DNA from: Escherichia coli DSM 30083 = JCM 1649 = ATCC 11775
GTDB taxonomy: Bacteria; Pseudomonadota; Gammaproteobacteria; Enterobacterales; Enterobacteriaceae
Assembly: GCF_003697165.2 (NCBI RefSeq)
Contig: NZ_CP033092.2
Span: 992,001-1,056,000, forward strand
DNA length: 64,000 bases
Direction of reading: 5' to 3'
The position numbers were made by a program, and so were the translations under genes. Below, in pieces: positions 31,860 to 39,939 of this stretch. Below the pieces are notes generated by a model. That model was not told where the DNA came from. It made no database searches and worked only from the letters and a program-made list of their open reading frames with translations. The first letter of the stretch is position 1. Each line of letters begins with the position of its first letter.

Positions 31860-33440
31860 ATGAAACAAAAGAAAGCCTGGAGTTTTTTTCAGAGCCTGGG
31901 GAAGGCATTTATGTATCCCATTGCTCTGCTAAGTGTATGTGGCATGATGCTAGGGCTGGGAAGTGGTTTAGCCAGTGATGATATGGCAAAGTTAATTCCA
32001 TTTCTGGCTATTCCAATAATTAAAACCATACTTGATTTCATTGTTAGTCTTGGTTTGTTTGCCTTTGTTAATTTACCTGTATTGTTTGCGATAGCGATTC
32101 CCTTAGGATTATTAAAAGATAAAGAGGATAAAGCCTATGGTGCTTTTTCTGGCTTAATTGGTTTTATGGCGATGCATCTGGGAACGAACTTTTATCTTAA
32201 ACAGCACGACTTATTGGTCGTTGCTGACCAAATGTCGACACATGGGCAAACCATCATTCTGGGGATCCAGTCCTACAATACCAGCGTGTTGGGGGGAATT
32301 GTTGCTGGGTTATTAGTCGCCAGCATGTATAAAAAGATCGTTAATTTACGCATTCCAGAATCATTAGGTTTTTATAGCGGCCCACGTCTGGTGCCTATCA
32401 TTACACTGATTGTGATGAGTGGATTTGGTCTGATCATTCCTTTTATCTGGCCGCCGTTTTTCAATCTTTTCATGCTCATTGGACACTGGATTTCAACTTC
32501 CGGTCCTGTTGGTTATTTCTTCTATGCAGTTGCCGAACGTGTGACGATTCCTTTTGGCTTAAACCATCTGGTGACGTCAGTTTTCCGCTTTACGCCAATC
32601 GGCGGTTCGGCTGTGATTGGCGGCGAAGAATATTACGGCACCCTGAACATGTTTATGGCATACGTTAAAGAGAATGCGGTCATTCCGCTGGATTTGGCGG
32701 GGAAAATGGAGCAGGGCAAACTGATGATTCAGTATGGTCTGGCTGGTGCCGCGCTGGCGATGTATCGCACTGCTCATGCTCAAAACAGAAAGGCTATCAA
32801 AGCATTGCTTATTTCCGGGGTGCTTACGGTGATTATTGGCGGCGTCAGCGAACCGATTGAGTTTCTGTTCTTATTTGTCAGTCCACTGCTGTTTGTCTTC
32901 CATGCCTTTATGAATGGATTCGCTAACATGGTTCTGCCATATATGGGCGTGAAGATGGGATTTACTGGCGATCTGATTCAATTTATTAGCTTTGGCGTAT
33001 TGCGTGGCACAAGAACAGGTTGGCCGATCGCGGTGTGTGTCGAAGTGGCCTATTTCTTCATTTATTACTTTGTGTTCCGTTGGACCATTCTTAAATTTAA
33101 CCTGATGACCGTAGGCCGTGAAGAGTCCAATCCTGTCACGCTGAACGTTCACGAAGATACGGCTATAGCGGATATCCCAACTCCTGATAAATCAGAGCTG
33201 CAAGCGGCGGAGCAGATGGTTAAGGCACTTGGTGGTAAAGAGAATATTAAGTCACTGGATAATTGCGTAACTCGTTTACGTTTAACAATCGCAGATATGG
33301 GATTGATTGACGAAGTTGCAATAAAAAGAGCTGGCGGGATTGCGGTTGTTAAACTTGATCAAAATACCCTACAAGTCATTATCGGCACTAAAGTCATCGC
33401 CCTGCGTCGGGATATGGATAACTATATGGGGATATACTGA
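31860..33440 (+). CDS. PTS sugar permease IIBC (MalX/glucose-maltose subfamily)
   Basis: 526 residues. The IIC part (about 1-410) has roughly ten membrane helices and the glucose-family motif GGVSEPIEF, where Glu contacts sugar. The C-terminal IIB domain carries phospho-Cys469 in SLDNCVTRLRL. No IIA domain is fused or encoded nearby, so the general EIIA-Glc (Crr) probably supplies the phosphate. It takes up and phosphorylates an unidentified sugar. Closest recognisable relative is MalX. It starts 31 bp after the antiterminator and its stop abuts the next start. Confidence 0.9.
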   Translation: MKQKKAWSFFQSLGKAFMYPIALLSVCGMMLGLGSGLASDDMAKLIPFLAIPIIKTILDFIVSLGLFAFVNLPVLFAIAIPLGLLKDKEDKAYGAFSGLIGFMAMHLGTNFYLKQHDLLVVADQMSTHGQTIILGIQSYNTSVLGGIVAGLLVASMYKKIVNLRIPESLGFYSGPRLVPIITLIVMSGFGLIIPFIWPPFFNLFMLIGHWISTSGPVGYFFYAVAERVTIPFGLNHLVTSVFRFTPIGGSAVIGGEEYYGTLNMFMAYVKENAVIPLDLAGKMEQGKLMIQYGLAGAALAMYRTAHAQNRKAIKALLISGVLTVIIGGVSEPIEFLFLFVSPLLFVFHAFMNGFANMVLPYMGVKMGFTGDLIQFISFGVLRGTRTGWPIAVCVEVAYFFIYYFVFRWTILKFNLMTVGREESNPVTLNVHEDTAIADIPTPDKSELQAAEQMVKALGGKENIKSLDNCVTRLRLTIADMGLIDEVAIKRAGGIAVVKLDQNTLQVIIGTKVIALRRDMDNYMGIY

Positions 33441-34615
33441 TGGATGTTTTTAATACTCCTGTTTCCCGCAAAGGAACATATTGTACCCAATGGGACTTTT
33501 GCGAGGACAGATTTGGTGTAAAAGATGTACTACCATTCTCTATTTCAGATATGGATCTTCCGATACCAGACGCTATCACCAGAGCATTAAAAAAACGCCT
33601 GGAACACCCGATTTTAGGGTACAGTCGTTGGCAACATGGTGAATATCTGAATGCGATAGTAAACTGGTATTATCAACAATATCAAACAGATATTAAACCT
33701 GAATGGATAACCTATAGCCCCAGTGTGATGTACTCTATTGCAAAAGCAATAGAGTTATTGACATCGCATGGTGATAATATTCTCGTTTTTACACCTGTCT
33801 ATAATGCATTTTTTGATGTAATTAAACATAGCGAGCGAAATATTCTGACAGCCTCTTTGATTATAAAAAATGAGGGGGGCTACGCTATCAACTGGCAAGA
33901 TTTTGATCTTAAGATTAAAAGCGCAAAGATGGTGTTATTATGTAATCCTCATAACCCGACAGGAACAGTCTGGTCGGAAGAAGAACTGCATAAAATCGCT
34001 GCAAGCTGTACAAGGCATAATGTCTGGTTATGTTCAGATGAAATCCATAGTGATTTTGTTTTTAATCGTAGCTTTACATCCGCGCTTAAAATAAAAAAAG
34101 AAAAAGTAGTAGTATTTAACTCGATATCGAAAACATTTAATGTTCCTGCACTAACAGGATCGTATATGATTTCAACTGACGATAATTTTAATCATAAGTT
34201 CAGAACGATATCGAGGTATCGCGATTTTGTAAACTCCCCATCAGTACTGAATATAATTGCAACTATTATTGCCTATAACGAATGTGAGGGATGGTTAAAG
34301 TCATTAAAGGCACATATTGCCTCTAACATTCAATTCACCCAGCAGTATCTGAATGAAAATATTCCAGAATTGATCGTAAGGCCAGCTGATGGTTGCTATT
34401 TTTCCTGGATAGATTGTTCTGCTATTGGTTATCCTTTTGATGAATTCTACAGTCGATTAATTCATGAAGGCAAAGTGGGCATTATGGCGGGGCATGTCTA
34501 TGGAACGGAGGGGGAGGGCTACCTTCGTCTGAACCTGGCCTGCGGTCGAGAAAAATTATATATGGGGCTTACGCGTCTTGTGAGTGTAATTAAAAATATT
34601 AATCAGGGAGAATAA
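33440..34615 (+). CDS. MalY/PatB-like PLP-dependent aminotransferase or C-S lyase
   Basis: 391 residues, fold type I PLP enzyme. The PLP Lys231 lies in SISKTFNVP, the Asp contacting the pyridine N in CSDEIHSD (D200), and NPHNPTG is intact. MalY and PatB relatives act as cystathionine beta-lyases, and MalY also inhibits MalT. Pairing with a MalX-like permease repeats the malX-malY layout, but the downstream genes differ, so a catabolic role on a sugar or amino-sugar conjugate is possible. Overlaps the permease stop by one base. Confidence 0.88.
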   Translation: MDVFNTPVSRKGTYCTQWDFCEDRFGVKDVLPFSISDMDLPIPDAITRALKKRLEHPILGYSRWQHGEYLNAIVNWYYQQYQTDIKPEWITYSPSVMYSIAKAIELLTSHGDNILVFTPVYNAFFDVIKHSERNILTASLIIKNEGGYAINWQDFDLKIKSAKMVLLCNPHNPTGTVWSEEELHKIAASCTRHNVWLCSDEIHSDFVFNRSFTSALKIKKEKVVVFNSISKTFNVPALTGSYMISTDDNFNHKFRTISRYRDFVNSPSVLNIIATIIAYNECEGWLKSLKAHIASNIQFTQQYLNENIPELIVRPADGCYFSWIDCSAIGYPFDEFYSRLIHEGKVGIMAGHVYGTEGEGYLRLNLACGREKLYMGLTRLVSVIKNINQGE

Positions 34616-34617
34616 AA

Positions 34618-35214
34618 ATGAATAACACGGATCTTATCTATCTCATTAAACATTTTATGCATAACGAACTTAAAGCAGTAGAAGAGGTTATTTATTCCCC
34701 ACTTTCTGAATTCGCTAATTTAATTAAAGTATTACAATCTTGTCAGGGAAAAGTTGTTTTTATTGGTGTTGGTAAGTCCGGTATTATTGCCAGAAAACTC
34801 GCAGCAACTTTTGCCAGTACCGGAACTCCCTCGTTTTTTGTTCACGGTACGGAAGCGGTACACGGCGACCTTGGAATGGTGGCGAAAGACGATGTTGTTA
34901 TTCTTATTTCAAACAGTGGTGAGACGGCGGAAATCCTGGCGACACTGCCTAGTTTGAAAAAAATGGGTAATTATTTGATCTCTTTTACCCGCAGTCATCA
35001 CTCATCGCTTGCGATAAGTTGTGATTTATCTGTTGAAATCCCCGTCAAAAGTGAGGCGGATAATTTAGGTTTAGCACCGTCATGCTCGTCGACTGTTGTT
35101 CTGGTTGTTGGTGATGCGGTGGCGCTTGCACTCTCTGAATTGAAAAAATTTACTCGTGCTGATTTCGGCTTATATCATCCAGGAGGTGCACTCGGCATTA
35201 AAGCAAATTCATAA
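34618..35214 (+). CDS. SIS-domain sugar-phosphate isomerase (KdsD/GutQ-like, no CBS)
   Basis: 198 residues forming one SIS domain. The blocks GVGKSGIIARKLAATFASTG, EAVHGDLGM with the likely catalytic His, ISNSGETAEI and YHPGGALG match D-arabinose 5-phosphate isomerases KdsD, GutQ and KpsF. Those enzymes carry two C-terminal CBS domains that are absent here, so it resembles CBS-less isomerases. It probably interconverts a ketose and aldose phosphate made by the PTS. It starts 2 bp after the PLP enzyme, preceded by GGGAG. Confidence 0.87.
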   Translation: MNNTDLIYLIKHFMHNELKAVEEVIYSPLSEFANLIKVLQSCQGKVVFIGVGKSGIIARKLAATFASTGTPSFFVHGTEAVHGDLGMVAKDDVVILISNSGETAEILATLPSLKKMGNYLISFTRSHHSSLAISCDLSVEIPVKSEADNLGLAPSCSSTVVLVVGDAVALALSELKKFTRADFGLYHPGGALGIKANS

Positions 35215-35242
35215 TTTCAAAATATAAATACAGTAACCGGTC

Positions 35243-35264
35243 ACGCCATCTTTTGGGGTGGCGT
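35243..35264 (+). other. Hairpin between isomerase and dehydrogenase genes
   Basis: ACGCCATC/GGTGGCGT with a 6-base loop (one G-T pair) followed by TCTTTG lies in the only sizeable gap of the operon (71 bp). It may be an attenuator or mRNA-stability stem. The T-run is weak. Confidence 0.4.
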
Positions 35265-35285
35265 TCTTTGAAGTGAGTGTCCGCT

Positions 35286-36233
35286 ATGAAAAATGTTCTG
35301 GTCACCTTCCCCAGCTTTTCAGCACGCTGTGTTTCCGCCAGCAAGTTGCTAAGAGAGAATAATTTTAATCTTATTATTAAGAATAATGTGGAGCATCTGC
35401 TTAAATCAGAATCCACTGCATTACGAGAATCTATTTGCGCGGTCATCGCCGGAAAAGATGGTTATCAGGCGGACACGCTATCATTGCTGCCTGGTGTGAG
35501 AATAATATCGAGATTCGGGACGGGGATAGACAATATTGATCTTCGTGCGGCACAGCAATCCGGTATTGTTGTCAATAATGCGGTTGGGATTAATTCAAAT
35601 GCGGTTGCGGAATTTATCATTGGACTTATCTTCGCGAGCATGAGAAATATCCCTGGCAGCTATCATGCGATGCAAAATGGCTACTGGGGTGAGTCGCATG
35701 GCTGTGAATTACAAGGGAAACGGATTGGCCTGGTTGGCTACGGTAATATAGGTAAAACTCTGGCGAAAAGGTTATCCGGTTTTGATGTTGAGCTTTTAGC
35801 TTTTGACAAACAACCCGACTATCAGGTTGCTGACAAAGCTGGAGTTCAGTTTGTATCAATTGAAGATATCTTTATGCAGTCGCATGTCATCATTGTTCTT
35901 TTGCCTTTTTCTTCTGAGCTGGAGAACTTCATTAGTCATAAATATTTGTCGATGATGCGCAATGGTGCTCTGATCATCAATGCCGCAAGGGGAAAGTTGC
36001 TGGATGAGGGCGCTTTACTTCAGGTGATTGAAGAACGAAATGTGTTTGCGGCGCTGGATGTGTTTAGCTCTGAACCGTTGGCGCAATTTAGCCCACTGCT
36101 ACATGCCAAAAATATCATTACAACGCCGCATATCGCGGCCGCCACCGTTGAGTCATACCAGCAAACCGGGATACACGTTGCCCAGTCGATAATTGATTAC
36201 TTCGCAGGAAGGGAGATAAAAAACGTGTTGTGA
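35286..36233 (+). CDS. D-isomer 2-hydroxyacid dehydrogenase (SerA-like)
   Basis: 315 residues from the ATG at 35286, with GAAGTGAG at a good distance; a GTG 9 bp upstream has no such site. The NAD-binding Rossmann motif GYGNIG and the catalytic triad Arg (NAARGKL), Glu (FSSEPL) and His (TPHIAA) are all present. The family reduces 2-keto acids or oxidises D-2-hydroxy acids; there is no regulatory ACT domain as in SerA. As the last gene of the PTS operon it probably oxidises or reduces an acid derived from the imported sugar. Confidence 0.9.
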   Translation: MKNVLVTFPSFSARCVSASKLLRENNFNLIIKNNVEHLLKSESTALRESICAVIAGKDGYQADTLSLLPGVRIISRFGTGIDNIDLRAAQQSGIVVNNAVGINSNAVAEFIIGLIFASMRNIPGSYHAMQNGYWGESHGCELQGKRIGLVGYGNIGKTLAKRLSGFDVELLAFDKQPDYQVADKAGVQFVSIEDIFMQSHVIIVLLPFSSELENFISHKYLSMMRNGALIINAARGKLLDEGALLQVIEERNVFAALDVFSSEPLAQFSPLLHAKNIITTPHIAAATVESYQQTGIHVAQSIIDYFAGREIKNVL

Positions 36234-36259
36234 GTTCAGCGAACAAAGATTTTAAATAC

Positions 36260-36294
36260 AAAAAAACCGCAATTTGTAGAACACATTGCGGTTT
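36260..36294 (-). terminator. Rho-independent terminator, probably that of metZWV
   Basis: On the minus strand AAACCGCAAT and ATTGCGGTTT pair over 10 bp around an 11-base loop, followed by a T-run. It lies 19 bp downstream of a tRNA-fMet 3'-end remnant in the same orientation. It therefore looks like the original terminator of the tRNA operon, left behind when an island inserted at the tRNA 3' end. It may also stop read-through from the sugar operon. Confidence 0.7.
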
Positions 36295-36312
36295 GTCAGC
36301 ATTCTAATAAAT

Positions 36313-36326
36313 TGGTTGCGGGGGCC
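36313..36326 (-). other. tRNA-fMet 3'-end remnant, probable island attachment site
   Basis: The minus strand reads GGCCCCCGCAACCA, the last 14 bases of E. coli initiator tRNA-Met including CCA. The rest of the tRNA is absent: the sequence upstream is unrelated. Direct repeats of a tRNA 3' end are the usual mark of integrase-mediated island insertion. In K-12 metV faces amiC with this orientation. The matching complete tRNA would be beyond the far side of the T6SS cluster, outside the window. Confidence 0.75.
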
Positions 36327-36534
36327 ACAGTCAAGAGGTTAATCCAATCTTTTGAAACTTAAGGTATTCACTGTTCCCGAACCCAAGCTATCTACCGAAA
36401 TATACACTCATTATCTGATGTGAATCAACGAGTAGATCGAATGGCCTGTTCCTCTCTTTTTTTGTACACAGAGACTCCATTTTAAAAAATGGCAAGGTCA
36501 CATATCCCTTATTGGTACATAAATCCCCCGATGT

Positions 36535-37911
36535 TTACTGACTTTGTTCCACCTTCGTATCCAGTAAAATGACATAGCGATTCAACAACTGATTTAACCG
36601 GGTATCAATTTGCGTCAACAGCGTTGGCGAAACCTCTCCGGTCTGTTTTTGCTCTTCCAGTTGCCGAAGCAGTTCTTCCAGCGGCGGCTCCTTTAACGAC
36701 TGCCGGATGCCGTACACCGCCGTTTTTAGTTCCGAACCGGTCAGATATCTCCCCTTACGTTCATCCAGTGCATCCAGCTGCGCCGACAGGCGCTGTAGCT
36801 GGCTCTGCGCCTGAGCATAGCCATTCAGTGCCTCAGCAGACAGGGCGCTCAGCTCCCGCTGTTTGCGCCACTGCGCGTTCAGCGCCCTGACCTGAGGATT
36901 ATCCGGCCACAGGGCATCAAGCTGGCGTAGCTGGCGATATCCTTGCTCCAGTGGCCAGCGGGCAGGCAATTTGTTTAACTGCTCCAGTTGCATCTGACTT
37001 GCCGCAATTGTTCTGTCCTGAGCCAGCAGCGCCTTATCCTTTACATCCAGCTTTGCCAGTTCGCCGCTCTCCAGCGACTGCGGCAACGGCATGACAGACA
37101 GTTGTATTCGCTGGATTAGCGCGTCCGGCTGATTAAGCTGCGACCAGCCCCATAATCCTGTTCCGCCGAGACCGGCCATCACAACCATTCCGGCCATAAA
37201 TATCGGCCATGTCCGCTGCCGGGAGATTTCAGGGGATGGAACGGGTGGACTGGCATCCTTATCGTTTTGCTGAACGGATCTGGTTGCAAAAACCGGCTGT
37301 GGACTTTCCTCTGACTTTTTCGGTTGATTCATTTCCCGGCGGGGTAATTCAGGGGGAGTGATAGTGGTTTCCGCTCCCTGAGGCGCCAGCCGTTCCAGAC
37401 GCAATGCGGTATTGCGAAACTGCCCGGACAATACGTCCAGCTTCGTCATATGCCACAGTTCACACTGTTGCAGCGTGGTTTCTATGGTAGAAAGATGCTG
37501 TACACAACGGTAGATCTGCGGCAGATCCTGATACTGAATATCCAGCGTTCTCAGTGCCTGCTGCATTTTTTCTGTGACCCAGCTGAGCAGTGATATTCTG
37601 GAATGTACCTGTACCGGCCAGAAGTCAGCCCAGCGCTGGAGCAGTATATCCAGTGAACCGAGTCCGTCTGCCATCCCTGCCAGCCCCTGCCGTCTGGTTA
37701 TCGCCAGTACGTAACAGACCAGCGTCTGTAGTTCCACGCCATTTTGCCGGAACAGCGCGAGGCTGAGTTTTTCCACTTGGCGCCAGTCCACGTCTGGCCG
37801 GGCCGGGTGAGTCAGTTTACTCATTTCAGCCTGCAGTTCACCGGATTCCTTATACGTACAGGGATCGCCGCCCATGACGAACTGGCTGATAAAATTCGCG
37901 TTACTTGCCAT
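36535..37911 (-). CDS. vasL: T6SS VasL/TagA-type protein (ImpA N-terminal domain)
   Basis: 458 residues: an ImpA_N-like domain (about 1-170, with WADFWPVQVHSR), a Pro/Ser-rich linker, one membrane helix near residues 235-258 (WPIFMAGMVVMAGLGGTGLW), then a Gln/Leu-rich helical C-terminal VasL region. TssA shares the N-terminal domain but lacks the membrane anchor. TagA/VasL relatives bind the far end of the sheath and stop its growth at the opposite membrane. It is the last T6SS gene in the transcription direction, and its ATG overlaps the tssE stop (TGATG). Confidence 0.82.
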   Translation of the reverse strand: MASNANFISQFVMGGDPCTYKESGELQAEMSKLTHPARPDVDWRQVEKLSLALFRQNGVELQTLVCYVLAITRRQGLAGMADGLGSLDILLQRWADFWPVQVHSRISLLSWVTEKMQQALRTLDIQYQDLPQIYRCVQHLSTIETTLQQCELWHMTKLDVLSGQFRNTALRLERLAPQGAETTITPPELPRREMNQPKKSEESPQPVFATRSVQQNDKDASPPVPSPEISRQRTWPIFMAGMVVMAGLGGTGLWGWSQLNQPDALIQRIQLSVMPLPQSLESGELAKLDVKDKALLAQDRTIAASQMQLEQLNKLPARWPLEQGYRQLRQLDALWPDNPQVRALNAQWRKQRELSALSAEALNGYAQAQSQLQRLSAQLDALDERKGRYLTGSELKTAVYGIRQSLKEPPLEELLRQLEEQKQTGEVSPTLLTQIDTRLNQLLNRYVILLDTKVEQSQ

Positions 37912-38339
37912 CAGTACGCCCGCTCCTGCTGTTTGAGATGACGCAGAACAATTCGTCCTTCCGGAGAAAATACGCCATCAAAGCGTATCCAGCCGGTATC
38001 GGGAAGCTGCGCGTGGATCAGGTAATTAAGATGCCCCGGACGGGGCTGGGGGAGTAATTCCACCTGTATCTGACTCAGGCGTGGTTCATAACGCAGCAGT
38101 GTTTCTTCAATCTGACGCATCAGGCCATGAATACCCGCAGCCATCCCCTGATGGATCAGACTGAGATCCGGCAGACCGTAATCCGGCAAATGCGCCAGCG
38201 TGCCTGCCCGGCAGTTGATAATGCGTTGCATATTGTCCATCACGGAAAGGATAAGCTGATCCCGCTCGCTGATCTGTTCCAGCGGTAACTCGCCGCTGAA
38301 ACTGAACGTCAGCATTTCATATAAGGAAGGTGTCGACAT
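37911..38339 (-). CDS. tssE: T6SS baseplate wedge protein TssE (gp25-like)
   Basis: 142 residues of the gp25/lysozyme-like family, without catalytic activity in T6SS. The conserved core is NMQRIINCRAGTLAHLPDYG, followed by GLPDLS. TssE joins TssK-TssF-TssG to form the baseplate wedge that nucleates sheath polymerisation. It starts 3 bp after tssJ and its stop overlaps the vasL start. Confidence 0.92.
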   Translation of the reverse strand: MSTPSLYEMLTFSFSGELPLEQISERDQLILSVMDNMQRIINCRAGTLAHLPDYGLPDLSLIHQGMAAGIHGLMRQIEETLLRYEPRLSQIQVELLPQPRPGHLNYLIHAQLPDTGWIRFDGVFSPEGRIVLRHLKQQERAY

Positions 38340-38342
38340 CGG

Positions 38343-38879
38343 TTATTTATCCTTGAGAGGCAGCAGTCGCAGGTCGCTTCTCATCAGTTCAATCGAGCGC
38401 GGCTTGTCGGCCTCCAGTTCGTCCCTTTTGATCACCAGACGCCAGCTGTCGCTTTTTTCATCAGGGTGATAAAACTGCCCAATAATGGCGACAAACTGCG
38501 TCTCTTTATCCAGCGGCACATTCAGGGATGCCGTGCCTTCCGGTTTTACCCAGACGGTGTGTTTTGCCAGTACGTCCTTCTCCAGCGTCTTCTCTTCCTG
38601 CATAAACAGGGTGTCGTAATCCGCCTTGTCAAAATCTTCGCGGGTTTTCAGTTGCCAGACATGCACCATCGTGGAAAGCGGCGTATCTTCCGCATCCGTA
38701 TTCAGGGCGCTGCGGGAGAAGAAATCGAGATGCAGTATTTTGATTTGTTTGTAGAAAACGGCTGAGGCCACGCTTTTCGATTCATCCACCACTTTCTGAA
38801 TCAGCCCGCAGCCACTCAGAACAACCGTCAGCATCGCCATACAGAGCAACGCCGGACGTTTAAAACGAATAGGAAACAT
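38343..38879 (-). CDS. tssJ: T6SS outer-membrane lipoprotein TssJ
   Basis: 178 residues with a lipoprotein signal peptide and lipobox VLSGC (Cys24). The mature part is a transthyretin-like beta-sandwich in the family and binds the periplasmic C-terminal domain of TssM, fixing the TssJLM membrane complex to the outer membrane. It overlaps the tssG stop by 20 bp. Lgt, encoded at 12.5 kb, would modify it. Confidence 0.92.
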   Translation of the reverse strand: MFPIRFKRPALLCMAMLTVVLSGCGLIQKVVDESKSVASAVFYKQIKILHLDFFSRSALNTDAEDTPLSTMVHVWQLKTREDFDKADYDTLFMQEEKTLEKDVLAKHTVWVKPEGTASLNVPLDKETQFVAIIGQFYHPDEKSDSWRLVIKRDELEADKPRSIELMRSDLRLLPLKDK

Positions 38880-39939
38880 GAGTCATACTCTCCCTGTTAC
38901 GAATGGAAAAAGCGGGTATTAATCCCTGATAACGCCCCAGACTGACCGTCACTGTTCCGGTCGCGGGCGCGGCAAAGGAGGCGCGAAGGATGCCGGTACG
39001 GCTAATCTGTACACGCTGTTTTCCCAGCCGGGCAGCAGGCAACAGGCTGACGGGCAGCGTCAGTTGCAGACGGGCCTGACAGCGCCAGCCCAGATAAACG
39101 CGCAGCAGCACCAGCAAATCGCTGTGCAGTTGCCCGCCGGGCAGCCAGCCACGTGCTTCTGCGGCATCTTCGGTATACAGTTTCAGCAGCAACTGGCTGT
39201 TGACGTCGGTACCGGTACGCCCCAGCAGCGTTCGCGTTTTCAGGCTGATGCGTGAATTTTTTGACAGACCCGCAGGGGCCGGGAGAATTACAGGCTGCGG
39301 ATCGTGAGGCACCACCGTGGCTTTCGTCAGCGGGGCAAGCAGCCCCACCAGTGCCGTGACGCCTTCAGCCGTGCGGGTGGGCAGGCGCATCACGCTGAGC
39401 AGGGCCAGAAAACGGGATACAGGCGTGGCGATATGGTTCTCGCTGCCGGGAATACCCAGCCCGATTAACCCCAGCAGACAACGGGAAATGTCATCCACGG
39501 CACCTGCTTCAAACGACGCCGGGTAGTTATATTTGCGCCAGATGCGGTAATACTGGGTGATAAAGCGATGGTTAAAAATATCGAGAAACGCCATCACTGC
39601 GTCATGTCCGTCATGACGCTGGGTAATGTAGTCCAGATAGGCGGTGGGCAGCGGTGAATCCACGCCGTACAGGCCGAGAAAGGTGGTGCGCACCGTGGGT
39701 GGCGCGTCGGGATTGTCCACGTCACGTTCAACGTTCTTTAACTCGCTGACCGGAAAGCCCATTCCGGGATGGGGGCGAAAACGCACCGCATCGGCGGCGG
39801 GGTTGTCGGTACTGCCCAGCGGCGCTTTCTGCTGGCTCTGTTCCAGCAACTGGCAAAAACGGTAAAAATTGATCCGCGCAATATCCGGGGCCAGCCGGTC
39901 GGTCAGCCCGGTACGCGCTGGCTGTGATGCTCTGTCCAT
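38860..39939 (-). CDS. tssG: T6SS baseplate protein TssG
   Basis: 359 residues from the ATG at 39939; a GTG 9 bp upstream is too close to the AGGAAA site. TssG (VasB/ImpH, DUF1305) starts with INFYRFCQLLEQ and contains LGLYGVDSPLP, both typical. With TssF and TssE it forms the baseplate wedge. It overlaps tssF by 37 bp, a strong sign of translational coupling, and tssJ by 20 bp. Confidence 0.93.
   Translation of the reverse strand: MDRASQPARTGLTDRLAPDIARINFYRFCQLLEQSQQKAPLGSTDNPAADAVRFRPHPGMGFPVSELKNVERDVDNPDAPPTVRTTFLGLYGVDSPLPTAYLDYITQRHDGHDAVMAFLDIFNHRFITQYYRIWRKYNYPASFEAGAVDDISRCLLGLIGLGIPGSENHIATPVSRFLALLSVMRLPTRTAEGVTALVGLLAPLTKATVVPHDPQPVILPAPAGLSKNSRISLKTRTLLGRTGTDVNSQLLLKLYTEDAAEARGWLPGGQLHSDLLVLLRVYLGWRCQARLQLTLPVSLLPAARLGKQRVQISRTGILRASFAAPATGTVTVSLGRYQGLIPAFSIRNRESMTHVSYSF

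Noticed and set aside
36313..36400. Complete tRNA gene next to the tRNA-fMet match
   Set aside because: Only 14 bases match; the anticodon, D and T arms are absent.
36327..36534. Integrase or IS remnant at the T6SS island edge
   Set aside because: No open frame or transposase-like sequence is visible in this 208-bp stretch; the integrase, if any, would be at the far end.
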